From an uncultured Prevotellaceae bacterium (lineage in GTDB: Bacteria; Bacteroidota; Bacteroidia; Bacteroidales; Bacteroidaceae): DNA of 7,631 bases. Location of the stretch: positions 1-7,631 of the forward strand of contig CALZJL010000056.1 in assembly GCA_945787625.1 (NCBI GenBank). Reading direction: 5' to 3'. A model generated the notes under the pieces. The model was not told the DNA's origin. It made no database searches and saw only the letters and a program-made list of their open reading frames with translations. A program made the position numbers and the translations under genes. Shown here in pieces: positions 1 to 6,708 of the stretch; position 1 is the stretch's first letter; each line of letters starts with the position of its first letter.

Positions 1-8
1 AAATAACC

Positions 9-659
9 TTATACATATATAACTGTGAGAAAGCCGCAGATGATGCCTATGGCTGTGCCTCCGAGGACTTGGTTGAGGGTGTGGTGGACGAGGATCATGC
101 GGGAGGTCATTACTGCTCCTGAGAGGATTAGGGTGGTGATGAGCCACCATGTGGGGTTGAAATTGAAGATGAAGCTGTATGCCATCATGGTGCCGATGAT
201 GAGTCCTGTGCCTGCGCTGTGGAGGGAGATGCGGTGGTAGAAGTTGATTATGACGCAGATGCATTGGACGAGTAGGGAGGATATCATGATTGCGCTCATG
301 AACATGGGTAGGTGTACCTGGTGGCAGAGGTTGAGACAGGCGAGATAGCAGATGATGTTGGTGATGTAGACGATGGAGCGGTTGTGTTGGAGGTGTATCT
401 GGTGGGGGGTGAGGTCTTTGAGGTGGCGTATGGTGTATATTATGAGGTGGGGGAGTCCGATGGTGAGAAACCATACCATGGCGAGGACGGTGAGCTTGAA
501 GGTGGTCGGGAGGAGGTTGAGGTAGGTGAAGAGGAAGAGTATGCTGAACCCGAGTAGGGGGAAGTAGGCGGGGCGAAAGATGTATGAGAGTAGCTTTGCG
601 CCTGTCCTGATGTTTTGGGCGGTGATGTTGGTGATGTATTCTGATTCGTCGATGTGCAT
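9..659 (-). CDS. PAP2-like integral membrane protein, divergent active site
   Basis: The 216-residue product is strongly hydrophobic, with about six predicted membrane segments (roughly residues 33-49, 57-77, 97-113, 119-138, 150-185 and 199-216). It resembles the PAP2 / lipid-phosphatase superfamily, whose members remove phosphate from lipids such as undecaprenyl pyrophosphate or phosphatidate at the membrane. The third PAP2 motif (SR-x5-H-x3-D) is recognisable as S186-R187 and H193, followed by the usual V-L-G-G, but the expected Asp is Gln197. The second motif (PSGH) appears as I-S-L-H, residues 144-147, keeping Ser and His. The first motif (K-x6-RP) is poor: R94 is followed by Ser, and no Lys stands seven residues before it. 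Both catalytic-type histidines and the Arg of motif 3 therefore remain, while other phosphate-binding residues are lost. Activity is uncertain. The gene starts 16 nt after rpoN on the same strand and is probably the last gene of an rnr-rpoN transcript. No Shine-Dalgarno is visible in that C-rich spacer. The superfamily call is moderately sure; the substrate is unknown. Confidence 0.68.
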   Translation of the reverse strand: MHIDESEYITNITAQNIRTGAKLLSYIFRPAYFPLLGFSILFLFTYLNLLPTTFKLTVLAMVWFLTIGLPHLIIYTIRHLKDLTPHQIHLQHNRSIVYITNIICYLACLNLCHQVHLPMFMSAIMISSLLVQCICVIINFYHRISLHSAGTGLIIGTMMAYSFIFNFNPTWWLITTLILSGAVMTSRMILVHHTLNQVLGGTAIGIICGFLTVIYV

Positions 660-675
660 GGGGTGGGGGATGGGG

Positions 676-2097
676 TTAGTGTCTCCGCATACGGCTGTTG
701 GGGATGTTGAGAATCTCGCGGTATTTGGCTATTGTGCGGCGTGCTACTTGGTAGCCTTGCTGGTTGAGGTGGGCGGCGAGGTCGTCGTCGGAGTAGGGGG
801 CGTGGGGGGGCTCGCTTTGTATGAGGTCTTTGATGATGGCTTTGATCTGTCGTGTGGCTACTTGCTCGCTGGTAGCTTGCTGATCGGTGTCGCTGGTCTT
901 GCTTGTGGCTCTTGAGAAGTACCACTTGAGGGGATATGTGCCGTAGGGGGTGCTGACGTATTTGTTGTTGCAGACGCGTGAGATGGTGCTGGTGTCTTGG
1001 CCTGTGAGCTTGGAGATGTCGTCGAGCTTCATGGGGCGTAGCTTGCTTTCGTCGCCGTCTTTGAAGTATTGCTTTTGTATGTGTATGATGGCGGTCATGG
1101 TCTTGAGCATGGTCTGGCGACGCTGGAGTATGGCGTTGATGAAGAGTCGACCGCGTGTGACGTAGGTCTTGACGAAGTCTTGGTTGATCATCTGCATGGC
1201 GTCGTCGGAGATGGTGAGGGTGGGTATGTCTGCTTCGTTGAGGCTGAGGTGTATCTCGCCGTCGGTGTCGATGTCGATGGTGAAGTCGGGGGTGACGGCT
1301 TGGCTGTCGGTGTCGCTGGGCTTGTCGCTGAGGGTGCTGCCGGGACGGGGATTGAGGTGCTTGATTTCGTTGCGGATATGGTCGACTTCGATGTCGCTGA
1401 GGTTGTAGCGGGTCTGTATGCGGCGCCAGTTGTTGTGGGTGATGCTGTCCCAGTCGTTTGTGAGTATGCGTATGATGGTGTCGTTGGGGGTGTGACCGCG
1501 GTGACGGCATTGTATCAGAAGGCATTCCTGAAGGGTGCGGGCTCCTACACCGATGGGTTCGAATTGCCATAGGATGTGGAGGGCTTGCTCGGCTTGGGCA
1601 GGGGTGGTGTCGGTGTCGTGATAGATGCTGAGCTCATCGGCGATCTGGTGTAGGGGCTTGGTGAGCATGCCTGCATCGTCGAGATTGCCGATGATGTAGA
1701 GGAGTATCTTGCGTTGGTGGGGGGTGAGGGTGTATTCGTTGGCTTGCTCGATGAGCTGGTCGTAGAAGGATTGGGTGTCGGGGTTTTCTATTTCGATGGC
1801 TTCTGTGCCGTTGTCTTGGCGTAGGAGGTAGTCGGGGATGTCGTCTTCGCTGTTGTAGTCTTGGCGTGCGTCGTATTGGGCGTCTGGGGTGGGGCTGGGG
1901 TAGGTGTCGGCGTGGTCTTCGCTGTCGTGGCGGGCTTCAAGGTAGGGGTTTTCGGTGAGCTCGTTTTCAAGACGCTCGCGTAGGGCGTCAATAGGTAGTT
2001 CTGTCAGCTTGGCGGAGAGGACTTGTATGGCTGACTGAATCTGGACTTGTTCTTGTGTGAGTTTCTGCTGCTGTACCTGGGCTTGTGTGTTTTTCAT
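676..2097 (-). CDS. rpoN: RNA polymerase sigma-54 factor RpoN
   Basis: This 473-residue protein is sigma-54, the alternative sigma factor that directs core RNA polymerase to -24/-12 promoters and needs an AAA+ activator to open DNA. All regions of the family are visible. Residues 1-50 form a Gln- and Leu-rich activator-interacting region. Residues 55-110 are an acidic linker. Residues 110-300 form the core-binding region. A helix-turn-helix lies around 355-380 (L-D-D-I-S-K-L-T-G ... T-S-T-I-S-R-V). The diagnostic RpoN box ARRTIAKYRE is at 452-461, one residue off the classical ARRTVAKYRE. Length is normal for the family. The start codon overlaps the stop of rnr (ATGA), which fixes the start and suggests translational coupling. 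No enhancer-binding protein gene and no convincing -24/-12 promoter was seen by eye in this window, so its target genes lie elsewhere. The coding strand is rich in A and C, matching the strand bias of the window. Confidence 0.96.
   Translation of the reverse strand: MKNTQAQVQQQKLTQEQVQIQSAIQVLSAKLTELPIDALRERLENELTENPYLEARHDSEDHADTYPSPTPDAQYDARQDYNSEDDIPDYLLRQDNGTEAIEIENPDTQSFYDQLIEQANEYTLTPHQRKILLYIIGNLDDAGMLTKPLHQIADELSIYHDTDTTPAQAEQALHILWQFEPIGVGARTLQECLLIQCRHRGHTPNDTIIRILTNDWDSITHNNWRRIQTRYNLSDIEVDHIRNEIKHLNPRPGSTLSDKPSDTDSQAVTPDFTIDIDTDGEIHLSLNEADIPTLTISDDAMQMINQDFVKTYVTRGRLFINAILQRRQTMLKTMTAIIHIQKQYFKDGDESKLRPMKLDDISKLTGQDTSTISRVCNNKYVSTPYGTYPLKWYFSRATSKTSDTDQQATSEQVATRQIKAIIKDLIQSEPPHAPYSDDDLAAHLNQQGYQVARRTIAKYREILNIPNSRMRRH
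2094..2097 (-). promoter_or_regulatory. rnr-rpoN stop/start overlap (ATGA)
   Basis: Read on the minus strand, the four bases ATGA contain the rpoN start (ATG) and the rnr stop (TGA). Ribosomes finishing rnr can restart on rpoN, so the two proteins are probably made from one message and coupled. The coordinates follow directly from the sequence; coupling is inferred. Confidence 0.8.
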
Positions 2098-4322
2098 TCG
2101 GTGATGAGTTTGTAGTCGAGTTGTTTGCGGTACAGGTCGGCGTTGGCTACTTGTATCTTGACTTGGTCACCGAGGCTGTAGCGGTTGCCACGACGGCGCC
2201 CGCGTAGGCTGTAGTTCTTTTCGTCAAATTCGTAGTAGTCGTCTTGGAGGTCGCGGAGAGGGACGAAGCCTTCACATTTGTTGTCGTTGACTTCGACGTA
2301 GAGACCGAACTCGGTGATGCCGCTGATGGTGCCTTGGAAGGTCTCTCCGAGGTGGTCGCGCATGTATTCGCATTGCTTGTATTTGATGCTGGCGCGCTCG
2401 GCTTGCTGGGCGGTCTGCTCGGATTCGGAGCATTGCTCGCAGAGTTCTTCGTATTTGACGGGGTTGACGCTGCGTCCGCCTGTGGTGTATTTGGTGAGGA
2501 GGCGGTGTACCATGAGGTCGGGGTAGCGGCGGATGGGGCTGGTGAAGTGGGTGTAGTATTCGAAGGCGAGACCGTAGTGTCCGATGTTGTGTACGCTGTA
2601 GCGGGCTTTCATCATGGCGCGCAGGGTGATCATCTCGACGACGTTTTGCTCGGGCTTGCCGTGTACGTCGCAGAGCATCTTGTTGAGGTTTTTGGTGATG
2701 TCGCTCTTGCTGCCTTGGGTCTTGAGCTTGTAACCGAATTTGCCTACGAAATCGCTGAGGTTCATTAGCTTGGCGGGGTCGGGGGTGTCGTGTATGCGGT
2801 AGGGTAGGCATTTGGCTTTTTGATTTTTGGGGACTTTGCCTATGCTTTCGGCTACGGTGCGGTTGGCGAGGAGCATGTATTCTTCGACGAGTTTGTTGGC
2901 GTCTTTTGCGACTTTGAAGTATACGCCTGTAGGCTTGCCTTGTTGGTCGAGGCGGAAGCGTACTTCGCAGCGGTCAAAGTCTACGGCTCCGTGTTGGAAT
3001 CGCTTGGCTCTGAGTTGCTTGGCAATGCGGTTGAGTATGATGAGTAGCTGGCGCTCGGGACTGCCTGGCTCGAAGTGGGTGGTGGGCTCGTGGTCTTCGA
3101 TGGGGGAGAGTATGTCGCCTGGGGTGTTGTAGTCTTCGGGGCTTGCTTCGTGTTCGTCTTCGAGTATCTGCTGGACTTCTTCGTAGGTGAAGCGACGGTT
3201 GCTGCGGATGATGGTGTGGGTGATCTCGTAGTCTTTGATTTCGGCTTTGTCGGTAATCTTGAAGATGACGGAGTAGGTGAGCTTGTCTTCGTCGGGGCGT
3301 AGGGAGCAGAGATTGTTGCAGAGGCTCTCGGGTAGCATGGGGATGGTGCGGTCGACGAGGTATACGCTTGTGCCGCGCTTGAGGGCTTCTTTGTCGATGA
3401 TGCTGTTTTCGGTGACGTAGTGTGAGACGTCGGCTATGTGGATGCCTATCTCGTAGAGGTTGTCTTTTAGCTGGCGTATGGAGATGGCGTCGTCGAAGTC
3501 TTTGGCATCGTGGGGGTCGATGGTGATGGTGAGGGTGTCGCGCATGTCGCGACGGCGGTCTATTTCTTCTTGAGGTATCTCGGTGGGGATGCGACGGGCG
3601 GCTTCTGTTACGTTTTTGGGATAGGTGTAGGGGAGATTGTATTCTGCAAGGATGGCGTGCATCTCGGCGTTGTTCTCTCCTGTGCGCCCAAGGATGTCTG
3701 TGACTTTGCCTATCGGATTTTTTGCTCCATCGGGCCATTCGACTATGCGGACTATGGCTTTGTCGCCTGTCTTTCCTTTCTTTAGGTTGCTCTTGGGTAT
3801 GAAGATGTCGTTGGCGAGGGTGCGGTCTTCGGTCAGTAGGTATGCGTAGTCTTTCTTGACTTGGAGGGTGCCTACGAATTGCTTGTCGGAGCGTTTGATG
3901 ATTTCGATGACTTGGGCTTCGCGGACGTGGTGTCTGCGACGGGCTACCATGGAGGCACGGACTTGGTCGCCGTCCATGGCGTGCATGGAGTTGCGCTCGG
4001 CGACAAGGAAGGGCTCGCTGCCGTCGGTGGGCAGGAAGGTGTTCTTGCCGTTGGACTTGCGACGGAAGGTGCCTTCCATGACTTGGGTGGCTGACTTGAG
4101 TTGGTAGGTGTATTTGGTGGGCTCTTTGATGTAGTCTTCGAGGAGTAGGTCTTCGAGACAGTCCATGCAGAGTGTCTTGGCGGGGTGTGTGGTGAGGTTG
4201 AGCTGACGGAAGAGTTGCTTGAGCTCGATTGCTTCGGTGGCGTGGTTCTGAAAGTATTCGGTGATTGATTGCATCAGGTCTCTTTTCCTGATGTAGCGGC
4301 TGCTTGTCTTTTTCTTTCCCAT
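2094..4322 (-). CDS. rnr: Ribonuclease R (3'-5' exoribonuclease)
   Basis: This 742-residue protein belongs to the RNase II/R family, which degrades structured RNA processively from the 3' end and takes part in mRNA, rRNA and tmRNA-linked decay in the cytoplasm. Domains in order: a basic N-terminus with a winged-helix-like segment (about 10-75), two cold-shock/OB domains (about 80-210), the RNB catalytic domain (about 255-600) and a C-terminal S1 domain (about 659-740). The metal-binding motif at 268-279 (I-D-P-H-D-A-K-D-F-D-D-A) carries Asp269, Asp275, Asp277 and Asp278. The family signature H-F-T-S-P-I-R-R-Y-P-D is at 592-602. An acidic, Pro-rich insertion (about 388-420) interrupts the RNB domain. 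The long Lys-rich tail of E. coli RNase R (813 aa) is absent. N-terminal winged helix plus length favour RNase R over RNase II. It is the first gene of a unit with rpoN and the PAP2-like gene. Confidence 0.95.
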   Translation of the reverse strand: MGKKKTSSRYIRKRDLMQSITEYFQNHATEAIELKQLFRQLNLTTHPAKTLCMDCLEDLLLEDYIKEPTKYTYQLKSATQVMEGTFRRKSNGKNTFLPTDGSEPFLVAERNSMHAMDGDQVRASMVARRRHHVREAQVIEIIKRSDKQFVGTLQVKKDYAYLLTEDRTLANDIFIPKSNLKKGKTGDKAIVRIVEWPDGAKNPIGKVTDILGRTGENNAEMHAILAEYNLPYTYPKNVTEAARRIPTEIPQEEIDRRRDMRDTLTITIDPHDAKDFDDAISIRQLKDNLYEIGIHIADVSHYVTENSIIDKEALKRGTSVYLVDRTIPMLPESLCNNLCSLRPDEDKLTYSVIFKITDKAEIKDYEITHTIIRSNRRFTYEEVQQILEDEHEASPEDYNTPGDILSPIEDHEPTTHFEPGSPERQLLIILNRIAKQLRAKRFQHGAVDFDRCEVRFRLDQQGKPTGVYFKVAKDANKLVEEYMLLANRTVAESIGKVPKNQKAKCLPYRIHDTPDPAKLMNLSDFVGKFGYKLKTQGSKSDITKNLNKMLCDVHGKPEQNVVEMITLRAMMKARYSVHNIGHYGLAFEYYTHFTSPIRRYPDLMVHRLLTKYTTGGRSVNPVKYEELCEQCSESEQTAQQAERASIKYKQCEYMRDHLGETFQGTISGITEFGLYVEVNDNKCEGFVPLRDLQDDYYEFDEKNYSLRGRRRGNRYSLGDQVKIQVANADLYRKQLDYKLITE

Positions 4323-4345
4323 GGTGTATGAGTGGTTTTATTTTG

Positions 4346-4361
4346 TTTGTCGTGCGACAAA
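4346..4361. repeat. Operator-like inverted repeat at the rnr promoter
   Basis: TTTGTCG (4346-4352) and CGACAAA (4355-4361) are perfect inverted repeats separated by two bases. On the minus strand the CAAA end forms the TTTG half of the proposed rnr -7 element, so the repeat covers -7 and the expected transcription start. That is where a repressor would sit. A hairpin is less likely, since transcription should begin within the repeat. The symmetry is seen directly; operator function is inferred. Confidence 0.5.
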
Positions 4362-4365
4362 TGTA
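4358..4365 (-). promoter_or_regulatory. Putative -7 element for rnr-rpoN-PAP2-like operon
   Basis: On the minus strand these bases read TACATTTG, an exact match to the Bacteroidota -7 consensus TAnnTTTG. Transcription would begin about 30 nt before the rnr start, giving a short A-rich leader. I find no clear TTTG at the -33 distance, so the match is partial. The overlapping inverted repeat suggests regulation. Confidence 0.5.
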
Positions 4366-4450
4366 CGAATAATTTACGGTATTTGGCGTTTTATTTCTCA
4401 TAAAAATGATTAAAGTGGGTGTGTGGTACTGGGGATATTGTATTTTTTGT

Positions 4451-4458
4451 TATCTTTG
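4451..4458 (+). promoter_or_regulatory. Putative -7 element for the SDR gene
   Basis: TATCTTTG matches the Bacteroidota -7 consensus TAnnTTTG and lies about 38 nt before the chosen ATG at 4497. The -33 position holds only a partial match (ACTG at 4428-4431). The element lies inside the longer possible reading frame that begins at 4419, which supports the shorter start. Confidence 0.45.
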
Positions 4459-4496
4459 TGGTTGGTTTTGTAACGTATAGAGTGATATTGGAGACG

Positions 4497-5582
4497 ATGA
4501 AAAGTGTTTTGGTGACTGGAGCTAGTGGCTTCATCGGTAGTTATATTGTCAGCGAGGGTATTGAGAGGGGGTTCCAGGTGTGGGCTGGTGTGAGGGGGTC
4601 GAGTTCTCGTCGCTATCTGACGGATGGGCGTATCAGGTTTGCTTGTCTGGATCTGGGGGACGTGGGGGTGCTTAGGGGGCAGCTTATGGCTTTGAAGATG
4701 GAGTTGGGGGGACGTGGCTGGGATTATGTGGTGCATGCTGCGGGGGCTACGAAGTGTCTGGATGTGGATGATTTTTATAGGACGAATGCTTTGGGTACGA
4801 TGAATCTGGTGACGGCTCTGATGGAGTGTGGTATGGTGCCTGAGAGGTTTGTCTTTATTTCGTCGCTGAGTGTCTTCGGGGCTATCAGGGAGAGGGCTGT
4901 GAAGATGAGTGATTCTGCTTATGGTAGGGGGGATACTATTTGTGAGAGGGAGTCGATTTATAAGCCTATCCTTGCTTCTGATACGCCGAGGCCTAATACG
5001 GCTTATGGTAGGAGTAAATTGGCTGCTGAGGAGTTTTTGCGTTCGTTGGACGTGGGGGCGTTTCCTTATGTAATCTTGCGTCCTACGGGGGTGTATGGAC
5101 CTCGTGAGAGGGATTATTTTGTTATGGCTAAGAGTATTGAGGGGCATGTGGATTTTGCTGTGGGGTATCGCCCGCAGGAGATTACGTTTATTTATATGGC
5201 TGATGTGGTGCAGGCGGTGTATAGCTGTTTTACGGCTACGGAGGCTGTGGGAAAGGCGTATTTCTTGAGTGATGGGTGTGTGTATAACTCGAGGAGGTTT
5301 TCTGATCTTATACAGCGTGAACTGGGTGATCCTTGGGTGTTGCATGTCAAGGCTCCTTTGTGGGTGCTGTGGGTGATTTGTTGGTTTGGCTCGTTGTGGA
5401 TGAGGTTGACGGGGAGACTTATAGTGCTTAATATGGATAAGTATAATATCTTGTCGCAGCGTAACTGGCGTTGTGATATAGGGCCTGCTGTGCGGGATCT
5501 TGGGTTTGAGCCTATGTGGTCTTTGGAGGCTGGCGTGAGGGAGACGATAGGGTGGTATAGGGATAATGGCTGGCTGAAATGA
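4497..5582 (+). CDS. Extended SDR, NAD-dependent epimerase/dehydratase family
   Basis: The 361-residue protein has the extended short-chain dehydrogenase fold. The nucleotide-binding motif T-G-A-S-G-F-I-G is at residues 7-14, the catalytic serines are S122-S123, and the active-site Y-x3-K is Y170-G-R-S-K174. R-P-T-G-V-Y-G-P at 195-202 is typical of epimerase/dehydratase and 3-beta-HSD-like members. A very hydrophobic stretch at about 286-303 (Trp-, Leu- and Val-rich) suggests membrane association and a lipid-like substrate. I chose the ATG at 4497. The in-frame ATG at 4419 would add 26 hydrophobic residues before a Rossmann strand that normally begins the protein, and would place the -7 element inside the gene. 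The weak SD-like GGAG at 4490-4493 is too close to the ATG to weigh much. Gly and Arg codons are often GGG and AGG, unlike pflB. The substrate is unknown: nucleotide-sugar, sterol-like or ketosphinganine reductases are all possible. It is monocistronic, ending at a hairpin. Confidence 0.85.
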   Translation: MKSVLVTGASGFIGSYIVSEGIERGFQVWAGVRGSSSRRYLTDGRIRFACLDLGDVGVLRGQLMALKMELGGRGWDYVVHAAGATKCLDVDDFYRTNALGTMNLVTALMECGMVPERFVFISSLSVFGAIRERAVKMSDSAYGRGDTICERESIYKPILASDTPRPNTAYGRSKLAAEEFLRSLDVGAFPYVILRPTGVYGPRERDYFVMAKSIEGHVDFAVGYRPQEITFIYMADVVQAVYSCFTATEAVGKAYFLSDGCVYNSRRFSDLIQRELGDPWVLHVKAPLWVLWVICWFGSLWMRLTGRLIVLNMDKYNILSQRNWRCDIGPAVRDLGFEPMWSLEAGVRETIGWYRDNGWLK

Positions 5583-5611
5583 AAAAAGTCAGTGCTGTGG
5601 GGCACTGACTT
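5582..5611. terminator. Shared intrinsic terminator between SDR gene and ddh
   Basis: A perfect 10-bp stem (5586-5595 with 5602-5611) encloses a 6-nt loop TGTGGG. On the minus strand it terminates ddh: GCACTGAC is followed by six T, the complement of A5582-A5587. On the plus strand it follows the SDR stop codon at once, with a weaker T-rich tail (TTGTATGTCTTTT). The A-run overlaps the last base of the SDR stop codon. It sits 37 nt past the ddh stop, so it probably works in both directions but better for ddh. Confidence 0.85.
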
Positions 5612-5648
5612 GTATGTCTTTTCTGTGATTTTAGGGTGTTGTACGGGC

Positions 5649-6548
5649 TTATACCAAATGGCGTATCAACTCTTCGCGATCGCCTGGTAGATAGTCTATT
5701 ACGGGTATCTCAATCATGGTGTATGCACCGGGTTGCTGTTTCATCGTGGCACGGGCTGCGTTGACGAGTACTTGGGCGGTGAGGGCGGGGTTGTTGATGC
5801 TCATGTTGAATTCGAAGTGTTGGTTGTGGGTGGTGCCGCTGACGCCTTTGCGTGTCATGTGGACTCCGTGTCCGACGTCGTTGAGGGAGTCGACGCTTTC
5901 TACGGCGAATACGTGTGTCTCGTCGCTGGCAAAGTATGGGTCGGACTTGATGGCTGTGGTGACGTCGGCGAGGTTGGCTCCTGATTCTAGCTCGACGTAG
6001 ACCATACGGCGGTGTATGCCTTGACCGAGGGGTATGGTCATTGATAGGGCGTCGCGTACGCCTGGCTTGCTCTTGGCGCATACGCTGTGTCCCATCGAGC
6101 GGCCTGGACCGAAATTGGTGTATGTGAGGCCTTTGGGGGCGAGGCCTTCTAATAGGGTGCGTACTACGGAGTCTGAGCCTGGATCCCAGCCTGCTGAGAT
6201 GATGCTGACGGCGTTGTGCTGGCGTGCGGCGGCATCGAGGCTGCGGCGTAGGTCGACTATCTGACCGTGTATGTCGAAACTGTCAACGGTGTTGATGCCG
6301 AGGGCGAGGCATTTGAGGGCGTGCTCTTCGACTGCGCGTGTGGGGGTGGCGAGTATGGCTACATCGACGGGGCCGAGTTCTGTGATGTCTTTCACTACCG
6401 TGTAACTGGCTAATTCGACGGGACAATTTTCTGCTCCGGCGCGACGTACGATACCTACTATCTCCATGTCGGGTGCTGTCTGGAGTGAGTGCAGTGTGTA
6501 TTTGCCAATGTTGCCGTAACCGACGATTGCTACTTTGATTTTGCTCAT
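5649..6548 (-). CDS. ddh: meso-Diaminopimelate D-dehydrogenase, type II-like
   Basis: The 299-residue protein matches DapDH (EC 1.4.1.16), the NADP-dependent cytoplasmic enzyme that interconverts meso-diaminopimelate with tetrahydrodipicolinate plus ammonia. It gives a one-step route to the lysine and peptidoglycan precursor. The Rossmann motif G-Y-G-N-I-G is at 10-15, followed by R35-R36, which probably contact the NADP phosphate. Other hallmarks are S-A-G-W-D-P-G (118-124), N-F-G-P-G-R-S-M-G-H-S (145-155), H-N-Q-H-F-E-F (241-247) and the C-terminal Y-L-P-G-D-R-E (286-292). From memory, length and residue spacing fit the short type II enzyme of Symbiobacterium thermophilum. D92, W121, D122, F146, M152, T171, R181 and H227 all fall at the numbers used for that enzyme, without gaps. 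The Corynebacterium type I enzyme is about 320 residues. The gene is monocistronic, with its own promoter at 6589-6619 and a strong terminator, and is divergent from pflB. The start is set by the Rossmann strand and an A-rich leader. Confidence 0.95.
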   Translation of the reverse strand: MSKIKVAIVGYGNIGKYTLHSLQTAPDMEIVGIVRRAGAENCPVELASYTVVKDITELGPVDVAILATPTRAVEEHALKCLALGINTVDSFDIHGQIVDLRRSLDAAARQHNAVSIISAGWDPGSDSVVRTLLEGLAPKGLTYTNFGPGRSMGHSVCAKSKPGVRDALSMTIPLGQGIHRRMVYVELESGANLADVTTAIKSDPYFASDETHVFAVESVDSLNDVGHGVHMTRKGVSGTTHNQHFEFNMSINNPALTAQVLVNAARATMKQQPGAYTMIEIPVIDYLPGDREELIRHLV

Positions 6549-6588
6549 GATTTTATGTGTTTTGGTTTCTTTTTACTTTTACTGTGCG

Positions 6589-6619
6589 CAAAATTATAAC
6601 ATTTTGATGAAATGACAAA
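6589..6619 (-). promoter_or_regulatory. ddh promoter (-33 TTTG, N19, -7 TAATTTTG)
   Basis: On the minus strand, TTTG (6619-6616) is followed after exactly 19 nt by TAATTTTG (6596-6589). Both elements and the spacing match the Bacteroidota housekeeping promoter. Transcription would begin near 6582, leaving an A-rich leader of about 34 nt (AAAAGTAAAAAGAAACC) with no canonical Shine-Dalgarno. Confidence 0.75.
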
Positions 6620-6625
6620 GCTTTG
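6616..6625. repeat. 10-bp palindrome over the ddh -33 element
   Basis: CAAAGCTTTG is a perfect 10-bp palindrome whose left half is the ddh -33 TTTG on the minus strand. It could be a protein-binding site, but it is short and half of it is explained by the promoter itself. Confidence 0.3.
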
Positions 6626-6708
6626 GGGTGACTTTTTGTGATATTTGGGCGTAAAAGCGTGTGTTTTAGTCTTTGAGGGGGGATAAAAGTGGCTTTTTGT
6701 AATGTGGG

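Noticed and set aside
440..1570. 376-residue minus-strand frame, Arg/His/Pro/Ser-rich
   Set aside because: It overlaps rpoN and the PAP2-like gene in another frame, has low-complexity composition and no domain. It results from the strand bias making stop codons rare.
2974..4401. 475-residue minus-strand frame over rnr
   Set aside because: It is a shifted reading of rnr, rich in Arg, His, Pro and Gln without any recognisable motif, whereas the rnr frame holds all RNB motifs.
4419..4496. Longer SDR start giving a 26-residue hydrophobic leader that looks like a membrane anchor
   Set aside because: The Rossmann strand begins exactly at the ATG at 4497, and the -7 element TATCTTTG sits inside the extension, so transcripts would begin downstream of 4419.
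4410..5345. 311-residue minus-strand frame opposite the SDR gene
   Set aside because: It is antisense to a clear SDR and rich in His, Thr, Arg and Ile. No family is recognisable, and the SDR frame explains the sequence.
5747..5760. TGGCACGGGCTGCG, resembling a sigma-54 -24/-12 promoter
   Set aside because: The spacing between GG and GC is two bases short of the required 10, and it lies inside the ddh coding region.
6601..6619. TTGATGAAATGACAA as a second FNR-type site
   Set aside because: Only the outer TTG and CAA are symmetric and the spacing is odd, so it is not a convincing palindrome.
6625..6647. TTTG with GATATTTG as a third plus-strand promoter
   Set aside because: The -7 lacks its first T and the spacer is only about 14 nt, outside the accepted 19-21 range.
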